Shown: positions 10,125-19,852 of the stretch, piece by piece
Layout: every line of letters begins with the position of its first letter
How positions within the stretch are numbered: the first letter of the stretch is position 1
Assembly (NCBI GenBank): GCA_963810485.1
Contig: CAWENQ010000005.1
Coordinates: 1 to 64,000, forward strand
Source: DATKFM01 sp963810485
GTDB lineage: Bacteria > Pseudomonadota > Alphaproteobacteria > Dongiales > Dongiaceae
Direction: 5' to 3'
DNA length: 64,000 nt
Position numbers and translations under genes: made by a program
The notes under the pieces: model-generated
The model's database searches: none
Seen by the model: only the letters and a program-made list of their open reading frames with translations
What the model was told of the DNA's origin: nothing

Positions 10125-10636
10125 TGATATCCCTACTACTTCTGTTTCTCAGGGCGCTCGAGATTTACCACATTTGGAAGGTCGCGACCCCGCGGCATAT
10201 CTTAGTCAGCTACACCAGTTGCCCACCGTCGCCAGATCGCCGAGATTGATCTCAGCGGTTATTTCTCGGCGGCCCGCGCACATTCCCGCACTATCTTCCA
10301 ACAGTCCAAACCGGGCAATCCTGTGTATAACACACCGAGTTATTGCTAAGGGCAACAGAAACGCATGGGTGGGGCCAACTCAATTCCTGTCTTGCATCTG
10401 ATCTGCCCTCGCTAGTCTGGAGGCACTTTGCGTCACTGTATCATATGTGTGACAGGTATTTAAGACTATCGCGAACAAAAAAGGAATGACCCGATACCTA
10501 ATTGGCCCATTCAGCGGCACAACGGCGTCAAATCAGGGCGATCCGCTTTTCCAGCGAAACGTCTTTCTGCTTGTATCCGATGTCGATATCAAATTAGATT
10601 GAAAATCGGCCCGGTGAGTGGAGGCTCGATCGTTCA
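10125..10636. other. Divergent intergenic region of about 510 bases
   Basis: It lies between the divergent asnB and phosphatase-superfamily genes, so promoters for both are expected here. No gene is supported. A near-palindrome at 10432-10453 is listed separately. A GTGAGTGGAGG Shine-Dalgarno-like stretch near its right end precedes the GTG start at 10637. Confidence 0.5.
10432..10453. promoter_or_regulatory. Possible operator: imperfect 22-base palindrome
   Basis: GTCAC at 10432-10436 and GTGAC at 10449-10453 are inverted around a core with TAT/ATA, giving GTCACtgTATcATAtgtGTGAC. Placement between two divergent genes suits a regulator site, but no cognate regulator is known and a chance palindrome is possible. 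Confidence 0.3.
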
Positions 10637-12332
10637 GTGGCTAATTCGGCGAACGCGCCAGTAATCGTTGTTGGCCTAAACTCGCTGGATCCGACACTTT
10701 GTAAGTCCTGGCTCGAGGCCGGACACTTGCCCAATTTGCGGCGACTTCGGGATCGCGGGGCGTGGGCATATCTGCAGTCCACCGACAGCGAGACTGCGTG
10801 GACCACATTCCTTACAGGTGTCGACCCGAGAAAGACTGGCTTTTTCAGCCACTACAGTTTTGATCGTCGCAACTACCGCTGCTCGATGCCTGGCAGCTAT
10901 GATTTCTCGGAGTATCCACCGTTCTACGCGATCGGCGATGATTTTCGAGTTGCGGCCATCGATATCCCGCAGGTGCGGCTCGTAGATGGAGTGAATGGGA
11001 CACAGGTCCTTTCCTATGGCGCCCACGCGCCATTCACCGAGCGCGAAGTCGCGAGCCCGCCGATCTTCTCGCGGGCTTAATCCGAGAGTATGGAGATCAT
11101 CCTGCTGGCGATGGCAAGGACTATGCCAGGTTCTGGCGGCGCAGCTCATTAAAGAAGCTGGTTGATAGATTGTGCATAGGCGCTATGCGTCGTGGCAAGA
11201 TTTGTCACGATATGCTGAAAGACACAATCATGGGATCTGTTTCTCGTCGTGTTCGGCGAAATACACTCCGTGTGCCATTATCTCTGGCACACGGCCGAGG
11301 CTGACCATCCTCTATATGACCAGTTCCGGCGCACATTCGACAATAACCAGATGCTCGCAGTCGCCATAGCTGTCGACAACGCCCTCGGCGAGATCCTGGC
11401 GGCGGCACATTCAGACGCGCGGATTATGGTGTTTTCGCAAGAGGGCATGGTTGCGAACTCGGGAGACATACCCGGTGCATTTCTGCTCCCCGAACTACTC
11501 TATCGCTACAGCTTTCCCGGTCAACGGGGCATTGATCCCAATCCGGCTACGCGAGAGGCGCAAAACGAACCGTGTCCGCCGCCAATTCTGCATCCCGGAA
11601 GCCGCGCGTGGCATCGCAAGGCTTGGGCCCTCAAGCATGATGACAATAGCCTGCGGAGGTTTCTGCGGAGCCATCTGCCGATCGAAGTGGGCCTGATTGT
11701 TGAAAAGATCATGGGTACACCGACCGGCCCCGGCCATCCATGGGACTTCGAGGTGAAGTACCAGCCGGCGGTGTGGTACAGTCCCTATTGGCCAGAGATG
11801 AAGGCATTCGCACTACCAACCGCGTCGCAACAGGGAAAAATCAGGATCAATCTGCACGATACGGGAGGCCAACGGCGTTGTCCGAACCGAGAACTATGAT
11901 GCGGTCTGCAATGAGATTGAGCAGCACCTAAGAGAGCTGCGTAATGCCCGCACCGGCACGCTATTGGTGAAAGACGTCGTCCGGCCGCAGAACGCCTTGT
12001 CGAATTTTGATCCCCACAATGCGTTCGCAGATCTTATTGTGCACTGGGATGCAACGCCGGCAGACATCATCGACAGTCCGGCGTTTGGCCGTTTCGGCCC
12101 GGTGCAATACATTCGTACCGGCGGCCATGTCGAGCGTGGCTTCGTGCTGATGTCGATGCCAGGCATCGCGCCGGGTTCAAATTTCGCCGACGGCCATGTG
12201 TTGGATCTGGCGCCGACAATTCTCGATTTGTTGGGTGCACCGACAGCCGGCTACTTCGACGGACGAACGCTATTGCCAGCTTTGTTCGGCGCGGCGTTGG
12301 CAGGCAAAGGGATCTTCACGGGCTCTTCTTGA
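10637..12332 (+). pseudogene. Alkaline-phosphatase-superfamily protein, several frameshifts
   Basis: Successive plus-strand frames align end to end with the intact paralogue at 13495-14994. The GTG start gives VIVVGLNSLDP; ETAWTTFLTG holds the nucleophile region; after shifts near 11075 and 11225 come WDLFLVVFGEIHSVCHYLWH and the middle domain, and after another near 11880 the segment up to HVERGFVLMSMPG and LAPTILDLLGAP. The paralogue has GLDSM where this copy has GLNSL, so the likely metal-binding Asp is replaced by Asn; the copy may have been inactive before the frameshifts. The family includes type I phosphodiesterases and phosphoglycerol transferases. A role in removing or transferring phospho-groups on the glycan is inference. 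Confidence 0.7.
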
Positions 12333-13253
12333 GGTAGTAGATTTGGCAGCGTGTTGGGGGGACGCTTTGGTACAGCCGATGGGTGAGCGTGAAGGATGGT
12401 CAAGCACGTTCAACACGTAAACCTGATCAATCCATGGCGCCTTTTTCTTGATTCTGATGTTTCTCAGGAAGTTGAATGGCGAGATCTTCCGCATGGTATG
12501 TGCCTCGTTGAATTCCTGCAATCGCCAGTAACTCACCGCACCATGGATTGTTTATCTCGTGACGTATGTCATCGAAGTAGAGTAGCGTTGTCGGCAGATA
12601 CTTTCTCTTATCGCCGGCAAAAACCTTGAGCGCCTCGACTGTGCTCCAGTAATAGTCAACGTCCACGGCTGCAAATCCGATTACGCAATCGGTGGCCTCG
12701 ATGAATCGCGGCACTGTTTGCGCGATATCGCCGTAGATGATCTGAGCGTTTGGAGGAAGCGCAGCATCGAGCGCTTCACGATCCATCGGAAAATCTCCGG
12801 CGGCATAGCGCTCAGGGTGATCGCGGTAGTCCCTCGGCGGCGGCATGCCGCTGCCGGTATCAAATCCGACTAACTCAATGGCCACGCCGGTGGTTGCCGT
12901 AACCCGATCCGCGATGCGGCACATGTTGAGGAAGTCCGGTGCCAGGAGCGACACCAAACTCTAAGAACCCAGATCTTGTCGATCCCGAGCGCACCGGCAT
13001 AGTCCGCCGCTCGCAGCATGGAAAATGCGAATGGCCGCCGTCGCACGAGATCGAACTCGACCTTGGCCCGGAAGCTCCCGAGCAATGCCACTGCCGCCGA
13101 GATAGCATGCAGATGGAGAGGCTCACTCAATCGATCGGACAACTGCCGCTTCCAGGCTTCTGCTCGGAACAGATCGTTGATTTTGCGTCTCATTGGCTGC
13201 CCGGGCAACTGTAGCAGTCGCTTCGCTTGGTGTGACTGCTCAACCTGTGACAC
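12270..13253 (-). pseudogene. Class I methyltransferase-like protein, at least three frameshifts
   Basis: Consecutive minus-strand frames read AKVEFDLVRRRPFAF and GALGIDKIW, then LEFGVAPGTG, then LNMCRIADRVTATTG with ELVGFDTGSGMPPPRDYRD and VIGFAAVDVDYYWSTVEAL, and finally LQEFNEAHTMRKISPFNF. Shifts lie near 12965, 12945 and 12525. EFGVxxGxG is a SAM-binding-like glycine motif, and D-V-D-Y-x-S-T with YFDD resembles TylF/macrocin-type O-methyltransferases. The gene converges on the broken phosphatase-like gene. The exact 3' end is unclear because the last open frame runs to 12270. Confidence 0.55.
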
Positions 13254-13494
13254 GAAGGCTGCAATGACAGGTCATCAGTGTATCGCAGTAAACATGGCGG
13301 CTGGGGTGAAGAGCACTTCGATGACACTATCGAGATACAGGCTTGGATAGCAATGCTGGAACTGCCGATCGTGCAGTCTTGGTGTGCAAGATAATGAAAG
13401 ATCGATTCAACCGCCAATCCAGGTTCTTCGAAACTGATGACGGAAATCAGCGCAGAATGTATCTTAATGCACCAGCAAGTAGCCCATCCGGGAA
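13254..13494. other. Spacer without recognisable content
   Basis: Two minus-strand genes flank it. No gene, clear promoter or hairpin terminator was seen. Confidence 0.4.
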
Positions 13495-14994
13495 CTAGAT
13501 GATACCCAGCATGGTGGCTATCATCGGAGCAAGATCGGCAACCGATATGGCGGCCGGCAGTTTACCCGGCTGAACCGAGGAACCGGCCGTAATGAATAGT
13601 CCAAAGGGCTTGTGATCCCCGGTGCGGACGCTCAGATGTTGGTTCTCGATGAAGCCTGTCTTGGGTGAAGTGGCGCGAACGATCGGTGTGGAACGATTCC
13701 ACTGAACCAAGAGGTCGGGTAATTTGCTGAGTTTCTCGCCGTGATAGATTTGATCTGCCCGCAAGACTTCTTGCACGAGAGGTTCATCTGTATCGACATT
13801 TCTCATAGCCAGTAAATCTTCGGTGAGTTGTTCACAAAGCGTGTTGTATTCAACGCCTGGCTGAACAAGCCCATGTGATTCCCGGCCGACTAGGTTGATC
13901 CGTACGCCACCAGTGGCATTGTTCGTCTTCATTTCAAAGAACCGGCGGGTTGATCGGTCCGGCGTCATTCTTGAATGGTAGAAACGCTCCCATGTGCTCC
14001 TGCGGATGGGCATCAGAGATTTTCGAAGGCTTGTTGGAGCGCGCCGCCATGCTTGCCGCATCGCGCTCATGATCCGCTCTTTCGATCGCGAGGGACGTCT
14101 CCCTTCAAGCCGCAGCAATATCTGATCGAGAAGATCGGTGCCGCTGTAGTGCGGTCCCATGCCGAAACTGGAGTACACTACGACCACGGTGTCTTCATCG
14201 ATAGCCGATAGGACTCGACCGAGCGCAGCATCGACTCCAACATACACATCCTTCACAGGATCGCCGACCACACGTGCCAGTTCGGCATCGTGAAGTACAT
14301 GCCGCGCATCATGAACGTGCCAGCAGTGGTGGCCAATACAATGGGGCTCGCAGAACACAGTGAGGAAGAAATCCCAGTCTTCCCGCTTGAGGAGCTTTTC
14401 AGTGAGGATAGCCTTGCGATTCAACCGATCCAAGAGTTTGTCGCGGAATGACGCGTATTCTTTGGCAGTGCGGGGCGGCTCTTGGTCGCATGGCGATCCA
14501 ACGTCAGTGCCCAGCGGGTCGCTGCCAAATTGAACATCGATCTCCGCCGCTAAAGTTGGTGGCCAGGTCTTGGGCTTGCCGGAATGCATCCGCACATGCG
14601 TGGTCCAATCCAGGATGTGGATGCCATCGCAGTTTTCCGCGAGGAAGGTGTACGGAGCATCAATGACAACAAACCGCTTGCCCTCGCGACTTAATCGTTC
14701 CCAGATCGGGTTGTAATTTAACTCTGATCTGGAGTACGTCGCGTTGCGATACTTCTCTGCGTCGAAGTAGTCATAGGCGTCGTACTGGCCGTGCTGATCC
14801 GGCAACGTCCCGTTATAGAACGAGCTCCAGGTGCCTCCCGATACGAGGCCGGTTGGATTTTGGGTCAGGCCCCAAGATCCGGTTTCAAGCAAGCGCGCAA
14901 AATTTGGTAGGATCCCTTGATACGCCCACTCCAGGACCAGATCCTTCTCCATTGAATCCAGCCCGAAGACCAAGACTTTCTTTGTATTCTTCAT
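13495..14994 (-). CDS. Alkaline-phosphatase-superfamily (phosphodiesterase-type) protein
   Basis: An intact 499-residue protein. VLVFGLDSMEKDLV gives the first metal Asp, GGTWSSFYNGTLP the nucleophile Thr/Ser region near residue 55, and HCIGHHCWHVHD and TGDHKPFGLF later metal-ligand segments. The usual SDHGM is changed to SSFGMG, so one metal site is altered. No signal peptide is apparent, suggesting a cytoplasmic enzyme acting on nucleotide- or lipid-linked substrates, although this is not certain. GGAGTA lies eight bases before the ATG. It is the intact paralogue of the broken gene at 10637-12332. Confidence 0.75.
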   Translation of the reverse strand: MKNTKKVLVFGLDSMEKDLVLEWAYQGILPNFARLLETGSWGLTQNPTGLVSGGTWSSFYNGTLPDQHGQYDAYDYFDAEKYRNATYSRSELNYNPIWERLSREGKRFVVIDAPYTFLAENCDGIHILDWTTHVRMHSGKPKTWPPTLAAEIDVQFGSDPLGTDVGSPCDQEPPRTAKEYASFRDKLLDRLNRKAILTEKLLKREDWDFFLTVFCEPHCIGHHCWHVHDARHVLHDAELARVVGDPVKDVYVGVDAALGRVLSAIDEDTVVVVYSSFGMGPHYSGTDLLDQILLRLEGRRPSRSKERIMSAMRQAWRRAPTSLRKSLMPIRRSTWERFYHSRMTPDRSTRRFFEMKTNNATGGVRINLVGRESHGLVQPGVEYNTLCEQLTEDLLAMRNVDTDEPLVQEVLRADQIYHGEKLSKLPDLLVQWNRSTPIVRATSPKTGFIENQHLSVRTGDHKPFGLFITAGSSVQPGKLPAAISVADLAPMIATMLGII

Positions 14995-15349
14995 GGAGGC
15001 GTTACTCCGGCACGCATCGGTTCTTGGAGATCCTTCAGGATCCCGCTTTTAGTCGCTATTGGCCGGCGCAACCTGCAAAGTTCGGTGCAGCGGGCCGGGT
15101 CTGAACCAACGGCAACTCGTCACCCACAACCAGACATTCTAGTGATTGCGCGATTTTTTGCATAGTACGCATTTGAAAAATCGTAGTCCGGACGCCGCCC
15201 GTCGGGCCGCAAGTCAGTGGCTACGCAACGCAAGGGGCATAGGCCGTTACCACCTGGCCGAAGGCATAGACAGGCTCTTTAACCATGATAAACACTGAAA
15301 TTACTAGGTTATTCCCGCCAGGATGCCCCTTTGCACACAGGGGCAGGTT
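14995..15349. other. Intergenic region of about 355 bases with one hairpin
   Basis: No gene is visible. TGCCCCT at 15324-15330 and AGGGGCA at 15339-15345 form a 7-bp stem with an 8-base loop just past the end of the GT4 remnant. There is no T-run, so termination is possible but unproven. Confidence 0.4.
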
Positions 15350-16587
15350 CTAGGCCTCCGTGGAAGACCCTCTGGAGATGATTTGGAGATACATGTCACT
15401 CATCTCCTTGCATTTCTCGGGCCAGGAGAAATGCGTAAGAATTTCCAGTCGCCCGGCGTCACCCATGGTTGCACGCAAGCTCGCGGTCATTAGCCAGATT
15501 TTGCATTGCCGCAGCGATATCGCGCACAATCTGGTCTTCGGAGTGAGCGGACACTTTAATGCCGGCTTCATTGCTCACGATCGTACCGGGACCTCCGAGG
15601 TCGAGGCAGATCAACTGGCCGTCTGGCGGCCATTGCCTCGAGACACACCCATCCGCCGGAATCATGCAGACTTGGATGAACAAGGACATGACATTGAGCC
15701 AGTTTTCCAAATGCGTCTTCGCGCGACAAGTTCGCCCCAGAATTTGACGCGCTCTGGCAACATCCTCTTCTCGGCCACATGTCGCAGATTGGATTCGTCC
15801 GGCCCCCCACCTACGATCCATAACTCGGCATCCGCGATCTCCGCCGTGGCAAGGGCCATGATCGCAAGTCCGGCTCCTTTCCAACCGAGCAGACCGGCCG
15901 ATAAACACAAAGCGGACGGGGGAATTGTCCGGCGACGGCAGATTTCCGAGGCGGGCAATGTCCTTCGCGTCCAGGGCGATGGCTGGCCGAACTTGAATGT
16001 TGCGAGCTCCCAAACTTTGAAGTCCGCGCTCTGGTTGCTTGCGTCGTCGCATAAGCCAGCACGCTACGGCGCGCAGTCAGGCGGACAAATGGATCCTGCT
16101 CGCCAACCCAACGCGCGATGTCGCGAAGCCGCTCTTCAAATTGACCGCGCAATCCGAAGTAGGCCAGCAATGCTCTCGGCGTCGATTCTACCGCCACCGA
16201 CCGGTCCCCAGATAAATGGAATTGGCAGCAATGAAAGAAAGGACGGTGTCCAGTACTTGGCGAATGTGTAGTGATGAACAAGATCTGGTTCTAGCGCTTC
16301 GTAAGTACGACGGATGTGGCGGTAAACTCCGAACTGCCAGAGATAGTAGTACAGCTGTGTACCCCACTGACTACGCTTCCAAAATCGAGCCCATTGCGGC
16401 AAGTCATAGTAGATGAAATGCAGCCCTTCGATGGGGTTACTGCGCATGGCTGCTTCAATGGCTGATCGATTGTTGGCGCGCGTAAGAACCCAGACGTCGT
16501 GATGTGCCGCCATGTGCATGCGACGCGCCAACCCTTGCCCGTTTCAGAACCCATATCCGGCGTGCAGGCATATGCAGAAATCAGCAC
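15350..16587 (-). pseudogene. Family 4 glycosyltransferase, at least six frameshifts
   Basis: Minus-strand frames in order recover a GT4 enzyme. GTG 16587 starts LISAYACTPDMGSETGKGW; then DVWVLTRANNRSAIE, LVHHYTFAKYWTPSF, FIWGPVGGG, ALLAYFGLRGQFEER, VRFVFIGRSA, LLGWKGAGLAIMALA, ELWIVGGGPDE, HVLVHPSLHDSGGW (donor-site region), VCLEAMAA and a C-terminal helix. At least six frame changes are needed in 1.24 kb, with a well-preserved amino-acid sequence in each piece. In PSLHDSGGW the usual E-x-F/G-x-x-x-x-E layout is recognisable. It should transfer a sugar during glycan assembly, but cannot be expressed as sequenced. Confidence 0.7.
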
Positions 16588-16947
16588 TTCTGAGTCTCTG
16601 TCACGATGTTCTTTGCCTCGCGCGTTCGAGAGGTATGCGAAGCCGAGCTTCGCGGTAATGCACGACCAGCTTCATGCCACCCATGGGGCAAGTACATTCG
16701 CAAAGCTTGTCAAAGTCAAATGGACTCGCGGCCTTTGACATTGATTGCGGCTGCAGTCTGCTCTATGGATGCATGCCAAGCGATGTCGCCGAATTGACGC
16801 CGAGTGAAGTACGGCCGCAAACGCGGCAGTCGGAACCGCTGGTTCCCGACGAATAGCGCCAGGTCGGCGGGTTCAGTTGTGGAGACTGACAGGACTTGCC
16901 AGACTACCTTCGATTTGAGTTAATCCCAATGAAGCGGGGAGCGGGAA
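16588..16947. other. Intergenic region between divergent genes
   Basis: About 360 bases between the minus-strand GT4 remnant and the plus-strand kinase-fold gene. No gene is supported. The right end carries the purine-rich GAAGCGGGGAGCGGGAA ahead of the TTG start at 16948. Confidence 0.4.
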
Positions 16948-18093
16948 TTGGACGGCAGTAAACAGCCCTTTAGGTATGTTCCACTGCCCGCCGGGCGCGG
17001 TGTGTACCTGCCCCTAAGTCCCGTGGCCGCCACGGCCGGAGGCTTGGCGCTGTACGCTCCCGTAAGTCCCGCAGCGCGAGGCTATCATAGTTTGCTTGTC
17101 TTGGCGGCACGCTTAGGCCTTGCGCCCGCTTTCCTGCGCACTCGATCGTTGGGGGGAACTCCCGGTACCTTGCATATCCAGGAGAACCGAATCTTCGACC
17201 TCGTGCGCGAGACGTTGCACCGCCCCGATGCTTGCTTTGCGGTATACGAAGGAAAAGAAGCGATCACGCGCAAGCCGACTATTCTTGCGATGGAGCGAAG
17301 TGGTACGCCGCTGGCCTTTGCCAAAATTGGGTGGAATCCGCTAACCCGAGAGCTAGTGGAAAGGGAATACCTAATCCTTACATTCCTTCAACGTCGCGGC
17401 TTAAGGTTCGGCCGTTTCGCAGATGTTCTTGGCTATGTCGATGTCGGCCATAGCAAAGTCCTGTTGTCTTCGCCGCTCCATGGTCTCAAATTCCCGCCTT
17501 CCTTTGAGTTGACACCATTACATGTCGCGTTCCTTCAGGAGATTGGCGCACTGGAGCTGCGTCGCGCGACGTTGTTAGAAAGCGCATTTTGGGAGCGCCT
17601 CTGCGACCGCTTGGCGGCGATCCGAATTCACTTGCTGGCAGAGCAGATAGATACATTGCAGCGCGGCTTCGAACTATTGGAGCGTCGAATTGGCAATGAA
17701 GCGCTACCGTGGGTACTGCGTCTAGGGGATGTCATGCCCTGGAATTTTCGAGCTAATCAAGCGGCCAACAAGATTGAGATTGTAGATCTTGAGTTCGCTG
17801 AATCGGAAAGCTTGGTGGGATGGGACTTGTTCCACTTTCTGATTGGAGTTCGCGGCCAACCTGCACCCTTGGATCTGGCGCAAGCCCGTCAATCCAGAAC
17901 ATTCAATGCATACTTTGAGCACTTCGAAGTCGAACCTGGCGTCATTCCCTATCTGCAATTGGCGTATTTTCTCGATCTCAGCCTCTTCTATCGAAGCATG
18001 TGGGCCGATCAGCCTCTTACTGAGGCAGCCGAACGTAATCATGCAATGCGATTGATGGCTATTAAGGACACAATCTCCGTACTTACGGCGTAG
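16948..18093 (+). CDS. Kinase-fold (aminoglycoside-phosphotransferase-like) protein
   Basis: A 381-residue protein not assignable to a named family. The C-terminal half has the pattern of protein-kinase-like phosphotransferases: LRLGDVMPWNF at about residues 255-265 fits the catalytic loop (normally HGDxxxxN), IEIVDLEFAES fits the metal-binding Asp segment, and GWDLFHFLIG follows as in APH-type enzymes. The catalytic-loop His is replaced by Leu. A TTG start with GGGGAGCGG upstream is used. The gene converges on the AsnB-like gene at 18083, sharing 11 bases, so the two may belong together. It could phosphorylate a sugar or small molecule, or be a pseudokinase; the substrate is unknown. Confidence 0.6.
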   Translation: MDGSKQPFRYVPLPAGRGVYLPLSPVAATAGGLALYAPVSPAARGYHSLLVLAARLGLAPAFLRTRSLGGTPGTLHIQENRIFDLVRETLHRPDACFAVYEGKEAITRKPTILAMERSGTPLAFAKIGWNPLTRELVEREYLILTFLQRRGLRFGRFADVLGYVDVGHSKVLLSSPLHGLKFPPSFELTPLHVAFLQEIGALELRRATLLESAFWERLCDRLAAIRIHLLAEQIDTLQRGFELLERRIGNEALPWVLRLGDVMPWNFRANQAANKIEIVDLEFAESESLVGWDLFHFLIGVRGQPAPLDLAQARQSRTFNAYFEHFEVEPGVIPYLQLAYFLDLSLFYRSMWADQPLTEAAERNHAMRLMAIKDTISVLTA

Positions 18094-19696
18094 AAGTGCG
18101 CTCAAACAGGGCGAGGCGGTCATCGGTGCCTGAACTGGACACTGCTTGGACGAACGCTGACGCCGGAAGCTTCCGTTCAGCCGCAGCATAGCGTTCTTTC
18201 ATCTGCGAAACTGCCCATATCAGTAACATGGTGAAACGCGGATGAGATGCTCCGTAGACCGGGCGTCTAATGCCGAAAAGCTTCCAGCAAAGACGAGCAA
18301 GGAAAGCGGGCAGTGCGGCTTGCCTATTGATTTTGAGCCATTGTCGGAGCTTGAGCGAGATTCGGTATAGGTTACGTCCGAAGTTCCACCAAATAATTCT
18401 CAGATAGAAAATGCCCAGATAGCGTGCGTAACCCCGCCTTCTCTTGTAGTAGTCAGCGATGCTCGCGCCGGACTTGCGCGAAATGCGATTCCAACCCTGG
18501 AATAGAAGCACGCTCGCTCCACGTTTCGCTTGACCAAAGGCCAAGCGTGGGACTCCTGCTTCTTCAAGTATCCGTCGCGGTACCGGGCGATCGTGATTGC
18601 CTCCCACGGAATAGGCCTTCATCTCCGGGGAATTTGATATCTCATAGATTTCAAGGCAGCGCAGGCCGCCGATGAAGACTAATGGCATGTGGAGGAAGTT
18701 CGTGCGTAGCCGAAATTCACCGAGGCTACATCCACTAATGTCCCCACGCCGATAGTTTGCCATGCAAGGGTTCTGCTTGTACCAAATTGTGCCTGCAAAG
18801 CCTGTCGTCAGGATGCGCCCCCGAAGACGCTCCTCAAAGACACTGTAGACAATGTCTTCGCCCTGCATGCCAGTGGCTAGGAACTCGGCCTCTGCTAACC
18901 CGCTATCGCCTGGTGCCCACATCCGCTCAAAGTCGGTATGATGTAAACCCAGGGACTCGGCCACGGCTCTACCTGAATCGGGCTCCCCCCTATTCGAACT
19001 CGAAAGACTGATCGCTTCCGTACAGCCACAAGACTTTGCAATCGCGGCAGACGCCGCCGAATCATAGCCCGATGAGATTGTAGCGATGGGCCGGTATTGG
19101 AAACGCCGGCTAGTATCGCTTGCGTTTGCGAATACACGCCGGGTTACGTCGCGCAGATAGAAAGCGTACTCACTGTAGCTCCCAAACTTTGGTGGTAGCT
19201 CCTTCGGCTTGAACGTAAGCTTACCGTCAATAGCCATAACTGCGTTGTGGTGATACAAAATAGTGAGATTGCCACCGCTTAGCGGGATCGTTTGCGGAGT
19301 GAATTCCAGTCCGTACACGATCGCCGAAAAAGCATTGCCGTAGTGGAAATTCCAAAGGTCGAACTTTAGATCGGAGTACTGGAGAAGGAATGGAAGTGAA
19401 TTGGAAACCGCGGTCAGTTCAGCGGTTTGGGCGATGTATATCGGCTCAAGAGTGTGAGAAGGCGAAACAAACGTTACCGTCTCTGATTCGAGTTTCGCAC
19501 CCGAACCGAAAACGTTCACAGCTTTATCGAAATCCGCGTCCGCGAAGGCGCCGTCCCACGCTCCTTCAAAGAAACCGGTCGATAACTGATCCACATGGCG
19601 TCCGTGCAATAGCCTGAGGGTCGCGCAGTTCCTTGAAAGGATCGCGATCCAGGCAAGCGGAGGAATCCCGTCGACACACTCCCGCTGAAATGTCAT
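18083..19696 (-). CDS. Asparagine-synthetase-like protein, type A copy 1
   Basis: About 537 residues. The start at 19696 is chosen because MTFQRECVDGIPPLAW then aligns exactly with MDFAAREIEGLPSLAW of the paralogue at 22143-23720. The N-terminal ~190 residues (GFFEGAWDGAFAD, LTAVSNSLPFLL) resemble the beta-fold of class II glutamine amidotransferases but lack the N-terminal Cys, so no glutaminase activity is expected. At about residues 220-235, ATISSGYDSAASAAIAKSCG is the ATP-pyrophosphatase P-loop, with SSGYDS in place of SGGxDS. HDRPVPRRILEEAGVPR sits where AsnB enzymes have their synthetase C-domain. It may adenylate a carboxylate and form an amide or ester; the substrate is unknown. Confidence 0.75.
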   Translation of the reverse strand: MTFQRECVDGIPPLAWIAILSRNCATLRLLHGRHVDQLSTGFFEGAWDGAFADADFDKAVNVFGSGAKLESETVTFVSPSHTLEPIYIAQTAELTAVSNSLPFLLQYSDLKFDLWNFHYGNAFSAIVYGLEFTPQTIPLSGGNLTILYHHNAVMAIDGKLTFKPKELPPKFGSYSEYAFYLRDVTRRVFANASDTSRRFQYRPIATISSGYDSAASAAIAKSCGCTEAISLSSSNRGEPDSGRAVAESLGLHHTDFERMWAPGDSGLAEAEFLATGMQGEDIVYSVFEERLRGRILTTGFAGTIWYKQNPCMANYRRGDISGCSLGEFRLRTNFLHMPLVFIGGLRCLEIYEISNSPEMKAYSVGGNHDRPVPRRILEEAGVPRLAFGQAKRGASVLLFQGWNRISRKSGASIADYYKRRRGYARYLGIFYLRIIWWNFGRNLYRISLKLRQWLKINRQAALPAFLARLCWKLFGIRRPVYGASHPRFTMLLIWAVSQMKERYAAAERKLPASAFVQAVSSSGTDDRLALFERTSTP

Positions 19697-19852
19697 TCGC
19701 ATTGGTGAGTGTGCTAGCAATCTGACCGGACCCAAACACAAGGCCGCGAGCGCGCCCTGGTGTTCTCCTGCTGATAATTTGGATTGGTTTCAGTCTCAGT
19801 TGCACGATGGGCGGTTTGATATACCTGCAATGCCGATCGATGTATTGGGCAC

